Shown here in pieces: positions 26,381-34,991 of a stretch of DNA of 64,000 nt (the first letter of the stretch is position 1; the number at the start of each line of letters is the position of its first letter). Under the pieces are notes generated by a model, which saw only the letters and a program-made list of their open reading frames with translations, was not told where the DNA came from and searched no databases. The position numbers were made by a program, and so were the translations under genes. Location of the stretch: NCBI RefSeq assembly GCF_021602155.1, contig NZ_BQHY01000009.1, positions 1-64,000 on the forward strand. The letters are read 5' to 3'. The DNA is from Pseudomonas parakoreensis. GTDB lineage: Bacteria > Pseudomonadota > Gammaproteobacteria > Pseudomonadales > Pseudomonadaceae.

Positions 26381-28282
26381 GTGAGCCTATTAGAAGAAAA
26401 CCAATCGACAGACCTGGAAAAAATGGTCGGCCTCAGCCGTCGCGGTTTCATCAGCGCCGGCGCGCTGTGCGGCGCCGCCATGTTTCTCGGCGGCAACCTG
26501 CTCAGCCGCAGCGCGCTGGCCACCGGCATCAGCGCCGGCAACAGCCGCCTGCTCGGTTTCGAGAGCATTCCCGCCGCCACCACAGACGTCATCAGCCTGC
26601 CGAAGGGCTACAAGTCCTCGGTGCTGATCAGTTGGGGTCAGCCATTGCACAAGAACGGCCCGGCGTTCGACCCGAGCGGCAATGGCACCGCCGCCGCACA
26701 GGAAGTGCAATTCGGCGACAACAACGACGGCATGAGCCTGTTCGAATTCCCCGACGACAGAAACCGCGCGTTGATGGCGATCAACAACGAATACACCAAC
26801 TACCGCTACCTCTACCCGCACGGCGGCATGCCGCAATCGGCCGAAGACGTGCGCAAGGCGCTGGCCTGCGAAGGTGTGTCGGTGATCGAAGTGCAGCGCA
26901 AGAACGGCCAATGGCAGTTCGTCCAGGGCTCGCGTTACAACCGGCGCATCCACGGCAACTCGCCGCTGCGCATCAGCGGCCCGGCCGCCGGTCACGAGCT
27001 GATGAAGACGGCCGCCGACAAGCACGGCAAGAGAGTCCTTGGCACCTTCCAGAACTGCGCCAACGGCAAGACACCGTGGGGTACCTATCTGACCTGCGAA
27101 GAAAACTTCACCGACTGCTTTGGCAGCAGCAACGCCCAGCAGCAGTTCGACCCGGCGCAAAAGCGTTACGGTGTGTCGGCGGCCAGCCGCGAGATCAACT
27201 GGCATCCGTTCGACCCGCGTTTCGACATGGCCAAGAACCCCAACGAGCTCAACCGTCACGGCTGGGTGGTCGAGATCGATCCGTTCGATCCGCAATCGAC
27301 CCCGGTCAAGCGCACCGCGCTGGGTCGCTTCAAACATGAAAACGCCGCACTGGCCGAGACCAACGACGGCCGCGCCGTGGTGTACATGGGCGACGACGAA
27401 CGCGGCGAGTTCATCTACAAATTCGTCAGCCGCGACCGCATCAACCACCGCAACGCCAAGGCCAACCGCAACATCCTCGACCACGGCACTTTGTACGTGG
27501 CGAAATTCGATGCCGGTGACGGCAACCCGGATCATCCGAAAGGCCAGGGCCAGTGGATCGAACTGACCCATGGCAAGAACGGCATCGATGCCAGCAGCGG
27601 TTTCGCCGATCAGGCCGAAGTGCTGATCCACGCCCGCCTCGCCGCCAGCGTGGTCGGCGCCACGCGCATGGACCGCCCGGAATGGATCGTGGTCAGCCCG
27701 AAGGACGGCCAGGTCTATTGCACCCTGACCAACAACGCCAAACGCGGCGAAGACGGGCAGCCGGTGGGCGGGCCGAACCCACGCGCGAAAAACGTCTACG
27801 GGCAGATCCTGCGCTGGCGCACCGACCGCGACGATCACGCCTCGAAGACCTTCGCCTGGGATCTGTTTGTGGTCGCCGGCAATCCAGGCGTCCATGTCGG
27901 TACGCCGAAGGGCGGTTCGTCGAACATCACCCCGCAGAACATGTTCAACAGCCCGGACGGGCTGGGCTTCGACAAGGCCGGGCGCTTGTGGATTCTGACG
28001 GACGGCGACTCAAGCAATGCCGGCGACTTTGCCGGGATGGGCAACAACCAGATGCTCTGTGCCGACCCCAAGACCGGCGAAATTCGCCGCTTCATGGTCG
28101 GGCCGATTGGTTGCGAAGTCACCGGGATCAGCTTCTCACCGGATCAGAAGACCCTGTTTGTCGGGATTCAGCACCCGGGCGAGAACGGTGGTTCGACCTT
28201 CCCTGAGCATTTGCCGAACGGCAAGCCGCGATCCTCGGTGATGGCGATTACCCGTGAGGACGGTGGAATCGTCGGCGCCTGA
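26381..28282 (+). CDS. PhoX-type phosphatase, Tat-exported (DUF839)
   Basis: 633 residues with a Tat signal: SRRGFIS with Arg20-Arg21, then a hydrophobic stretch and an Ala-type cleavage region. The mature part is the PhoX/DUF839 fold (six-bladed propeller family) with GTYLTCEENFTDCFG, GRAVVYMGDDERGE and DGLGFDKAGRLWILTDGD segments. PhoX enzymes are calcium- and iron-dependent alkaline phosphatases in the periplasm. The start is a GTG with GGGAG upstream. No PHO box (repeats of CTGTCAT) is visible in the 70-bp gap before it, so the phosphate link is not shown. Confidence 0.85.
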   Translation: MSLLEENQSTDLEKMVGLSRRGFISAGALCGAAMFLGGNLLSRSALATGISAGNSRLLGFESIPAATTDVISLPKGYKSSVLISWGQPLHKNGPAFDPSGNGTAAAQEVQFGDNNDGMSLFEFPDDRNRALMAINNEYTNYRYLYPHGGMPQSAEDVRKALACEGVSVIEVQRKNGQWQFVQGSRYNRRIHGNSPLRISGPAAGHELMKTAADKHGKRVLGTFQNCANGKTPWGTYLTCEENFTDCFGSSNAQQQFDPAQKRYGVSAASREINWHPFDPRFDMAKNPNELNRHGWVVEIDPFDPQSTPVKRTALGRFKHENAALAETNDGRAVVYMGDDERGEFIYKFVSRDRINHRNAKANRNILDHGTLYVAKFDAGDGNPDHPKGQGQWIELTHGKNGIDASSGFADQAEVLIHARLAASVVGATRMDRPEWIVVSPKDGQVYCTLTNNAKRGEDGQPVGGPNPRAKNVYGQILRWRTDRDDHASKTFAWDLFVVAGNPGVHVGTPKGGSSNITPQNMFNSPDGLGFDKAGRLWILTDGDSSNAGDFAGMGNNQMLCADPKTGEIRRFMVGPIGCEVTGISFSPDQKTLFVGIQHPGENGGSTFPEHLPNGKPRSSVMAITREDGGIVGA

Positions 28283-28288
28283 CAGGCC

Positions 28289-28376
28289 CTAATCGCTGGC
28301 AAGCCAGCTCCCACAGGTTCTGCGCTGATTTGAAAATAGTGCAAGACTTTGTGAGAGCTGGCTTGCCAGCGATAGC
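28289..28376. repeat. REPIN, CTGGCAAGCCAG family
   Basis: Inverted pair between the PhoX-type gene and srkA. The second copy carries a GTGAGAGC variation in place of GTGGGAGC. Confidence 0.9.
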
Positions 28377-28465
28377 GTCCTCCCAGACACCAACCCACTC
28401 CCCCCCTGCCATCTGCGCTACCATGCTGGGCCGGACGCGGCAGCCTGCTGCGCGCAGGAGTCAGC

Positions 28466-29440
28466 ATGGCCCACCCGTTTGAAACCCTTACACCCGATCT
28501 CGTGCTCGATGCCGTCGAAAGCATCGGTTTCCTCAGCGATGCGCGCATTCTCGCGCTCAACAGCTATGAGAACCGCGTCTATCAGGTAGGCATCGAAGAC
28601 TCCGAACCGCTGATCGCCAAGTTCTATCGCCCGCAGCGCTGGACCAATGACGCCATCCTCGAAGAACACCAGTTCACCTTCGAACTGGCCGACGTCGAAA
28701 TCCCGGTGGTGGCGCCGCTGATCCACAACGGTGAAACCCTGCACGAGCATGCCGGTTTCCGTTTCACCCTGTTCCCCCGTCGCGGCGGCCGTGCGCCGGA
28801 GCCGGGCAATCTCGATCAGTTGTATCGCCTCGGCCAGTTGCTCGGGCGCATTCATGCGGTCGGCGCCACCAAGCCGTTCGAACACCGTGAAGCCCTCGCC
28901 GTGCAGAACTTCGGCCACGCCTCGCTGGCAACATTGCTTGAAGGCAACTTCATCCCCAAGAGCCTCCTGCTAGCCTACGAGTCCGTGGCCCGCGACTTGC
29001 TCAAGCGTGTCGAAGACGTCTACGCCGCCACGCCGCACCAGAACATCCGCATGCACGGCGACTGCCACCCCGGCAACATGATGTGCCGCGATGAAATGTT
29101 CCACATCGTCGACCTCGACGACTGCCGCATGGGCCCGGCCGTGCAGGACATCTGGATGATGCTGGCGGGTGATCGTCAGGAATGCCTCGGCCAGCTCTCG
29201 GAACTGATGGATGGCTACAACGAATTCCACGACTTCGATCCGCGCGAACTGGCGCTGATCGAACCGCTGCGCGCCCTGCGGCTGATGCACTACAGCGCGT
29301 GGCTGGCGCGGCGCTGGGACGACCCGGCGTTTCCGCACAGCTTTCCTTGGTTCGGCACCGAACGGTATTGGGGCGATCAGGTGTTGGCGCTGCGGGAGCA
29401 ACTGTCGGCGCTCAACGAAGAACCTTTGAAATTGTTCTGA
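28466..29440 (+). CDS. srkA: SrkA (YihE/RdoA), stress-response Ser/Thr kinase
   Basis: 324 residues of the choline-kinase-like fold. The Brenner-type motif is HGDCHPGN at 197-204 (catalytic Asp199) and the Mg-binding Asp region is IVDLDDCRMGP at 214-224. It matches the length of E. coli SrkA (328). The family is linked to survival after oxidative stress and to the Cpx response. It starts at ATG 28466 with a GCAGGAG site. Confidence 0.92.
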   Translation: MAHPFETLTPDLVLDAVESIGFLSDARILALNSYENRVYQVGIEDSEPLIAKFYRPQRWTNDAILEEHQFTFELADVEIPVVAPLIHNGETLHEHAGFRFTLFPRRGGRAPEPGNLDQLYRLGQLLGRIHAVGATKPFEHREALAVQNFGHASLATLLEGNFIPKSLLLAYESVARDLLKRVEDVYAATPHQNIRMHGDCHPGNMMCRDEMFHIVDLDDCRMGPAVQDIWMMLAGDRQECLGQLSELMDGYNEFHDFDPRELALIEPLRALRLMHYSAWLARRWDDPAFPHSFPWFGTERYWGDQVLALREQLSALNEEPLKLF

Positions 29441-29447
29441 ATTCAAT

Positions 29448-29526
29448 ATCAAAAGATCGCAGCCTTCGGCAGCTCCTACATGGATCGCATTCCCCTGCAG
29501 GAGCTGCCGAAGGCTGCGATCTTTTC
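29448..29526. repeat. REPIN, GGAGCTGCCGAAGGCTGCGATC family
   Basis: Inverted pair just after the srkA stop; it ends about 75 bp before rarD. Confidence 0.9.
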
Positions 29527-29600
29527 GCTTTCTGACACGACACATCTATACAACCTCCTTACAATCCCTCCTTTGTTAGCTGCCTAAGCAAGGATTCTGC

Positions 29601-30488
29601 ATGCAAGCCGCCAACCCGCGTCGCGGGTACATTCTGGGCCTGAGTGCCTACATCATCTGGGGCCTGTTCCCGATCTACTTCAAAGCCATCGCCGAAGTCC
29701 CCGCTGTCGAGATCATCATTCACCGCGTGCTGTGGTCGGCGCTGTTCGGCGCCCTGTTGCTGATGGTGTGGAAGCATCCGGGCTGGTTGCGCGAATTGCT
29801 CGACAACCCCAAACGCCTGGCGATTCTGGCGCTGAGCGGTACCTTGATCGCGGCCAACTGGCTGACCTACGTGTGGTCGGTGAACAACGGACGCATGCTC
29901 GAAGCGAGTCTCGGTTACTACATCAACCCGCTGGTCAACGTGCTGTTGGGGATGCTGATTCTCGGCGAACGCCTGCGGCGCATGCAGTGGATCGCCGTGG
30001 GGCTGGCGGCCATCGGCGTGGCGCAGCAAGTGTGGCAGGTCGGCAGTCTGCCGTGGGTGTCGCTGGTGCTGGCGCTGACCTTTGGTTTTTACGGTTTGAT
30101 CCGCAAACAGGCGCCGGTCAAAGCCTTGCCAGGGCTGGTAGTGGAAACCTGGATGCTGGTGCCGATCGCCATTGCCTGGCTGTTGTTCAACCAGACCGCA
30201 ACCAGCGCGCAACCCGAATTCTGGACCACCTCGCAAGCCTGGTGGCTGGTAGCCGCCGGCCCGGTGACGCTGGTGCCGCTGGTGTGCTTCAACGCTGCCA
30301 CGCGCCACTTGCCTTACACCACCATCGGCTTCCTGCAATACCTGGCACCAACCCTGGTGCTGCTGCAGGCAGTGCTGCTGTTCGGCGAACATTTGTCGTC
30401 GAGCACGCTGATCGCGTTCATCTTTATCTGGGCCGGTCTGGCCGTTTATAGCGTCGATGCGGTGATCAGTTTGCGCCGGCGCAGCTGA
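29601..30488 (+). CDS. rarD: RarD, EamA-family transporter
   Basis: 295 residues with ten hydrophobic segments in two EamA repeats. N-terminus MQAANPRRGYILGLSAYIIW and the segment YKAIAEVPAVEIIIHRVLWS-like typical of RarD are present. Inner-membrane drug/metabolite superfamily; substrate unknown (the name comes from a chloramphenicol-sensitivity link in old work). AAGGA lies before the ATG. The stop codon lies in the left arm of a large inverted repeat (30485-30616). Confidence 0.9.
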   Translation: MQAANPRRGYILGLSAYIIWGLFPIYFKAIAEVPAVEIIIHRVLWSALFGALLLMVWKHPGWLRELLDNPKRLAILALSGTLIAANWLTYVWSVNNGRMLEASLGYYINPLVNVLLGMLILGERLRRMQWIAVGLAAIGVAQQVWQVGSLPWVSLVLALTFGFYGLIRKQAPVKALPGLVVETWMLVPIAIAWLLFNQTATSAQPEFWTTSQAWWLVAAGPVTLVPLVCFNAATRHLPYTTIGFLQYLAPTLVLLQAVLLFGEHLSSSTLIAFIFIWAGLAVYSVDAVISLRRRS

Positions 30489-30616
30489 TCAAAAAACGCA
30501 CAAACCTTCGCAGACCACGATTCTCGTGGTCTGCAACGTTCCTTCCCAAGGTTATCCACAGCGTGATCCCCGCCGTTTGTGCGCAAGTCACTGAATGCTG
30601 GCGGTTTTTTGATCAG
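30485..30616. repeat. Nested inverted repeats containing a DnaA box
   Basis: Three pairs of arms nest inside each other: CTGATCAAAAAACGC (30485-30499) with GCGGTTTTTTGATCAG (30601-30616, one extra G); CGCACAAAC (30497-30505) with GTTTGTGCG (30575-30583); GCAGACCACGA (30510-30520) with TCGTGGTCTGC (30524-30534). The left arms are nearly continuous; the right arms are split by insertions, one with a TTATCCACA site. Confidence 0.65.
30552..30560 (+). promoter_or_regulatory. DnaA box (TTATCCACA)
   Basis: A perfect consensus DnaA box in the rarD-gcvR gap. A second perfect box is 113 bp further on. Confidence 0.5.
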
Positions 30617-30664
30617 TTCCCGGCAAGCCACAGCCGGCGTGGCGTTGCGCCCGGTCTCTACAGG

Positions 30665-30673
30665 TTATCCACA
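30665..30673 (+). promoter_or_regulatory. DnaA box (TTATCCACA)
   Basis: Second perfect copy, same orientation. A third, degenerate inverted copy (CTGGATAA, 30692-30699) follows within 20 bp. Confidence 0.5.
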
Positions 30674-30711
30674 GGCAGGTGCACGTTAAAACTGGATAAC
30701 ACCAGCGGCGC

Positions 30712-31230
30712 TTAAACGTCAGTGCGTAACACCAGTTCGACCATCAGATCATCGGCCAGGGTTTCCAGGCGCGATTGCAGTACGTCCAGCGACAGGGTCA
30801 GCGGCACCGCGAGAATTGCTTCAGCGTGGAATAACGGCTCGCTGCTCATCGGTGCCGGGCGCACTTCGGTCACCAGCCGTTCGAGGTTCACCCCCTGCTC
30901 GCTGAGCAAACGGGTGATGTCGCGCACGATGCCCGGACGGTCGTTGCCCACCAGCTCCATGGCGATCGGTTTCCAGGTACAAGACTGCTCGATGCCGCTC
31001 TCGGCAATCAGCACGCGAATGCCCTGTGCCGACAGTGCTTGTAGGGAATCGACTAATTCGTCGTAAGCCTCCGCCGGCACGCCCACCCGCAGAATCCCGG
31101 CGAACTGCCCGGCCATCCGTGACATGCGGCTTTCCAGCCAGTTACCGCCATGCTCGGCGATGCATTGGGCGATGCGCTCGACCTGCCCGGGCTTGTCCGG
31201 GGCGAAGACAGTGAGTACGAGATGGTCCAT
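30712..31230 (-). CDS. gcvR: GcvR, glycine cleavage system transcriptional repressor
   Basis: 172 residues with two ACT domains (LVLTVFAPDKPGQVERIAQCI and MELVGNDRPGIVRDITRLL), no DNA-binding domain. In E. coli GcvR binds GcvA and glycine to control gcvTHP. Length and layout match. I choose ATG 31230 (MDHLVLTVF); longer in-frame starts have no support. No gcv genes are in this window. Confidence 0.9.
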   Translation of the reverse strand: MDHLVLTVFAPDKPGQVERIAQCIAEHGGNWLESRMSRMAGQFAGILRVGVPAEAYDELVDSLQALSAQGIRVLIAESGIEQSCTWKPIAMELVGNDRPGIVRDITRLLSEQGVNLERLVTEVRPAPMSSEPLFHAEAILAVPLTLSLDVLQSRLETLADDLMVELVLRTDV

Positions 31231-31333
31231 GGCGCAGCCCCTCTTTTCATGACTTTTGTTATAGAAAGGCAAGTATAGGCAAGGGTTTGATTCAGCCCAG
31301 GCAGCAGACCTGTGTCCTGGTTTTGGATGCAAC

Positions 31334-31455
31334 CTGTGGCGAGGGGATTTATCCCCGATCGGTTGCGCAGCAGCCGTAAACCCCTGTCAGCTCGGTCTAC
31401 CTGTCAGCGCGCAGGGGGCGGCTTCGCCACCCATCGGGGATAAATCCCCTCACTA
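31334..31455. repeat. Long REPIN, GTGGCGAGGGGATTTATCCCC family
   Basis: Inverted copies of gtggcgaggggatttatccc type repeats with about 70 nt between, upstream of the gcvR gene and of malate synthase. The gap 31231-31868 is 638 bp and holds only this element and the leader of glcB. Confidence 0.85.
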
Positions 31456-31868
31456 CAGAAGTGTGCACCGCAGGGGGATGCCATAGCAGGCAGAAAGCAT
31501 TTATGTGTACAACTTTTTATATTTAACTGGAACAATCCGCTGGTTTTTTGAGAACATCCCGTTCCGCGACGTGACCGCAATGCGTCATGAGGTCGCAGAA
31601 CGACGTAATTAGTCTGATTTTCACAAGCGCAACTCATCATGTAGTATGCCGCAGCGCGCACTACATAACGCTGGATCGATGTCTGCCCAAGGCACGTTCG
31701 CAATCCTGAAAGCCCCGTCAGCAAGGCCCCCAAGCCGTTGATTGGTCCCAGCCCAGCCGCCAGCAATGGCATGTACTGGTCGGAAGGTTTGTGGTTTAAA
31801 TGGCCAGAGGCTTCATTGTTAAATTGAAGAGCTGAAAAGCGAAATAGCTGAGCAGAGTGAGGCAAGCA
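31456..31868 (+). promoter_or_regulatory. 413-bp noncoding leader upstream of glcB
   Basis: No credible ORF is present. It contains an imperfect stem-loop at 31561-31601 (GTTC-GCGAC-GTGAC arms with their complements and an 8-nt loop) and a dyad ATGTAGT-N14-ACTACAT at 31639-31666, which has the look of an operator. The rest is AT-richer than flanking genes. I cannot name the regulator. GAGGCAA is the glcB ribosome site. Confidence 0.4.
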
Positions 31869-34046
31869 ATGACTGAACACGTTCAAGTCGGTGGCCTGCA
31901 GGTCGCCAAAGTCCTGTTCGACTTCGTGAACAACGAAGCCATTCCCGGTACCGGCCTCACCGCCGAAAAATTCTGGGAAGGTGCCGACAAGGTCATTCAT
32001 GACCTGGCGCCGAAGAACAAAGCCCTACTCGCCAAACGCGATGACTTCCAGGCTCGTCTTGATGCCTGGCATCAGGAACACGCCGGCCAGGCGCACGACG
32101 CCGTGGCCTACAAAGCCTTCCTGCAAGAAATCGGTTATCTGCTGCCAGAAGCGGCTGATTTCCAGGCAACGACGCAAAACGTCGATGATGAAATCGCCCG
32201 CACCGCCGGCCCGCAACTCGTGGTGCCGGTGATGAACGCCCGCTTCGCCCTCAATGCCTCGAACGCCCGCTGGGGTTCGCTGTACGACGCCCTGTATGGC
32301 ACCGACGCGATCAGCGAAGACGGTGGCGCGGAAAAGGGCAAAGGCTACAACAAGGTGCGTGGCGACAAAGTCATCGCCTTCGCCCGTGCGTTCCTCGACG
32401 AAGCGGCGCCACTGGCTGCCGGCTCCCACGCCGACTCCACCGGTTACAAGATCGCTGACGGCAAACTGCTGGTCTCCCTAAAGGGCGGCAGCAACACCGG
32501 CCTGCGCGACGATGCTCAGCTGATCGGTTTTCAGGGCGATGCCAATGCCCCGATCGCGATCCTGCTGAAAAACCACGGTCTGCATTTCGAAATCCAGATC
32601 GACGCCAGCACCCCGGTCGGCCAGACCGACGCCGCCGGCGTCAAAGACATCCTGATGGAAGCGGCACTGACCACCATCATGGACTGCGAAGACTCCGTGG
32701 CTGCCGTCGATGCCGACGACAAAGTGGTGATCTACCGCAACTGGCTCGGCCTGATGAAGGGCGACCTGTCCGAAGAAGTCGCCAAGGGCGGCCAGACCTT
32801 CACCCGCACCATGAACCCGGATCGCACCTACACCAAGGTCGATGGCAGTGAACTGACCCTGCACGGGCGCTCGCTGTTGTTCGTGCGTAACGTCGGTCAC
32901 CTGATGACCATCGACGCGATCCTCGACAAGCACGGCAACGAAGTGCCGGAAGGCATTCTCGACGGTCTGGTGACGTGTCTGGCAGCGATGCACAACCTCA
33001 ACGGCAACACCTCGCGCAAGAACACTCGCACCGGCTCGGTCTACATCGTTAAACCGAAGATGCACGGCCCGGAAGAAGCGGCGTTCACCAACGAGCTGTT
33101 CGGTCGCATCGAAGACGTGCTGGGCCTTGCCCGCAACACCCTGAAAGTCGGGATCATGGACGAGGAGCGCCGCACCACGGTCAACCTCAAGGCCTGTATC
33201 AAGGCTGCCAGCGAGCGCGTGGTGTTCATCAACACCGGCTTCCTCGACCGCACCGGTGACGAAATCCACACCTCGATGGAAGCCGGCCCGATGGTGCGCA
33301 AGGCCGACATGAAGGCCGAGAAGTGGATCGGCGCCTACGAGAACTGGAACGTCGATATCGGTCTGAGCACCGGCCTGCAAGGTCGCGCGCAAATCGGTAA
33401 AGGCATGTGGGCGATGCCCGACCTGATGGCGGCAATGCTCGAACAGAAAATCGCTCACCCGCTGGCCGGCGCCAACACCGCCTGGGTACCGTCGCCGACC
33501 GCCGCTGCACTGCACGCGCTGCATTATCACAAGGTCGACGTGTTCGCCCGTCAGGCCGAACTGGCCAAGCGTACCCGCGCTTCGGTGGACGACATCCTGA
33601 CCATTCCGCTGGCGGTCAACCCGAGCTGGACGCCGGAACAGATCAAGAACGAACTGGACAACAACGCCCAGGGTATTCTCGGTTACGTGGTGCGCTGGAT
33701 CGACCAGGGCGTGGGTTGCTCGAAAGTGCCGGACATCAACGACGTGGGCCTGATGGAAGACCGTGCGACGCTGCGCATCTCCAGCCAGCACATCGCCAAC
33801 TGGCTGCGCCACGGTATCGTCACCGAGGCGCAAGTGATGGAAAGCCTCAAGCGCATGGCGCCGGTGGTTGACCGGCAGAACGCCAACGACCCGCTGTACC
33901 GTCCGCTGGCACCGGACTTCGACAGCAATATCGCCTTCCAGGCGGCGGTCGAACTGGTGATCGAAGGCACCAAACAGCCGAACGGCTACACCGAGCCGGT
34001 GCTGCACCGTCGTCGTCGCGAGTTCAAGAAGGCCAACGGCCTGTAA
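31869..34046 (+). CDS. glcB: Malate synthase G
   Basis: 725 residues, the monomeric G form. Family segments present include [48 protein letters not shown] and [10 protein letters not shown], with the C-terminal Cys/Asp region. It condenses glyoxylate with acetyl-CoA to malate in the glyoxylate/glycolate pathway. ATG 31869 starts [13 protein letters not shown], as in homologues. Isocitrate lyase is not in the window. Confidence 0.97.
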   Translation: MTEHVQVGGLQVAKVLFDFVNNEAIPGTGLTAEKFWEGADKVIHDLAPKNKALLAKRDDFQARLDAWHQEHAGQAHDAVAYKAFLQEIGYLLPEAADFQATTQNVDDEIARTAGPQLVVPVMNARFALNASNARWGSLYDALYGTDAISEDGGAEKGKGYNKVRGDKVIAFARAFLDEAAPLAAGSHADSTGYKIADGKLLVSLKGGSNTGLRDDAQLIGFQGDANAPIAILLKNHGLHFEIQIDASTPVGQTDAAGVKDILMEAALTTIMDCEDSVAAVDADDKVVIYRNWLGLMKGDLSEEVAKGGQTFTRTMNPDRTYTKVDGSELTLHGRSLLFVRNVGHLMTIDAILDKHGNEVPEGILDGLVTCLAAMHNLNGNTSRKNTRTGSVYIVKPKMHGPEEAAFTNELFGRIEDVLGLARNTLKVGIMDEERRTTVNLKACIKAASERVVFINTGFLDRTGDEIHTSMEAGPMVRKADMKAEKWIGAYENWNVDIGLSTGLQGRAQIGKGMWAMPDLMAAMLEQKIAHPLAGANTAWVPSPTAAALHALHYHKVDVFARQAELAKRTRASVDDILTIPLAVNPSWTPEQIKNELDNNAQGILGYVVRWIDQGVGCSKVPDINDVGLMEDRATLRISSQHIANWLRHGIVTEAQVMESLKRMAPVVDRQNANDPLYRPLAPDFDSNIAFQAAVELVIEGTKQPNGYTEPVLHRRRREFKKANGL

Positions 34047-34069
34047 CTTTGCGCTGAATGACGGACATG

Positions 34070-34104
34070 AAAAAGCCCTGATCTTGCGGTCAGGGCTTTT
34101 TTTG
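34070..34104 (+). terminator. Intrinsic terminator after glcB
   Basis: AAAAGCCCTGA and TCAGGGCTTTT pair around TCTTGCGG, followed by TTTG. It lies 24 bp after the stop codon. Confidence 0.9.
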
Positions 34105-34137
34105 TCTGGGCTGAACCCCCAAGCAAGTCAGTAATCC

Positions 34138-34272
34138 CTGTGGCGAGGGAGCTTGCTCCCGCTCGGCGGCGCAGCCGTCGTAAATTCAGCGAATGCGATG
34201 TGTCAGGATTAATGTGGATGCTGGGTTTGGGCCGCTTCGCAGCCCAGCGGGAGCAAGCTCCCTCGCCACAAG
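34138..34272. repeat. Long REPIN, GTGGCGAGGGAGCTTGCTCCCGC family
   Basis: Inverted pair with about 85 nt between the copies, in the gap between glcB and the convergent response regulator gene. Confidence 0.9.
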
Positions 34273-34291
34273 GGTAGCGGCTAAACACAAT

Positions 34292-34738
34292 TTACGGTTC
34301 TATGCCCAATTCGTGTTTGACCAGGCCCAGCAACTGGGCCGTATCAAACGGCTTGAGCAGAAAATCCACCACGCTCAGGTGCATCGCGGCAATGGCGTCT
34401 TTCACATCGGCATCGCCGGAAACAATGATGATCGGCAACGCCGCCCGCTCCGACTCACGCACCTGCCGAATCAAATCCAGCCCACCAACATTGCCCATGC
34501 GCAAATCAGTGATCACCAGCCCGATCGAAGGTTTTTCGTCGAGCATCTTCAGCGCGGTTTCGCCACTGGCCGCGGTCATGCAACGAATGCCTTCCAACGC
34601 GAGAATCTCCGACAACAGCTCCCGGGCGTCCTTGTCGTCATCGACGATCAGTACACGTTGCGGCGGCAAGTCGGGTTCGAGCATGACAGCGCTGAGCGCT
34701 TCACGCTCGGCGTCGCTCAAAATATCGTGGTCGGACAT
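34292..34738 (-). CDS. Single-domain response regulator
   Basis: 148 residues: a 27-residue lead, then a receiver domain. Acid pocket VDDDKD, phospho-acceptor Asp in LVITDLRM, Ser in IIIVSGDADV and Lys in FLLKPFD are all present. There is no output domain, so it probably acts by protein contact (CheY-like) or in a relay. No kinase gene is next to it. It is divergent from the DUF294 gene; about 250 bp separate the starts. Confidence 0.88.
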   Translation of the reverse strand: MSDHDILSDAEREALSAVMLEPDLPPQRVLIVDDDKDARELLSEILALEGIRCMTAASGETALKMLDEKPSIGLVITDLRMGNVGGLDLIRQVRESERAALPIIIVSGDADVKDAIAAMHLSVVDFLLKPFDTAQLLGLVKHELGIEP

Positions 34739-34964
34739 GGCACTCTCTACGTTTTCAATTCAGTCACCTGGCACAGTCGTCAGACATCGCTAAGCACAGC
34801 TTCAATGTGCACTTCGTCGGATTTTTTTCCAAGAGGCTGACGCGAGAATTTCCGACTGTTTTTGTAGGGTTCTTCCCAAATGTGCCGAACGGCAACCCCA
34901 ACCTAGACTTACGTCCAATGGGCACCCTGCACGCAGGGGCCGACCATGGCTGCATCGATCCGAC

Positions 34965-34972
34965 AACAACAA
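34965..34972 (+). promoter_or_regulatory. Possible Hfq/Crc motif before the DUF294 gene
   Basis: AACAACAA, a perfect AAnAAnAA motif, 20-27 nt upstream of the start codon, followed by another A-run. Consistent with catabolite repression of this transcript, but short. Confidence 0.35.
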
Positions 34973-34991
34973 TTCAAAAAAGACTGCGGTA

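Noticed and set aside
26390-27895. Minus-strand frame of about 500 codons opposite the PhoX-type gene
   Set aside because: Same artefact; the plus strand has a Tat signal and family motifs.
30552-30673. Origin of replication
   Set aside because: Only two perfect DnaA boxes, no AT-rich unwinding zone, and none of the dnaA, dnaN, gyrB, rpmH or parAB genes that mark oriC in pseudomonads.
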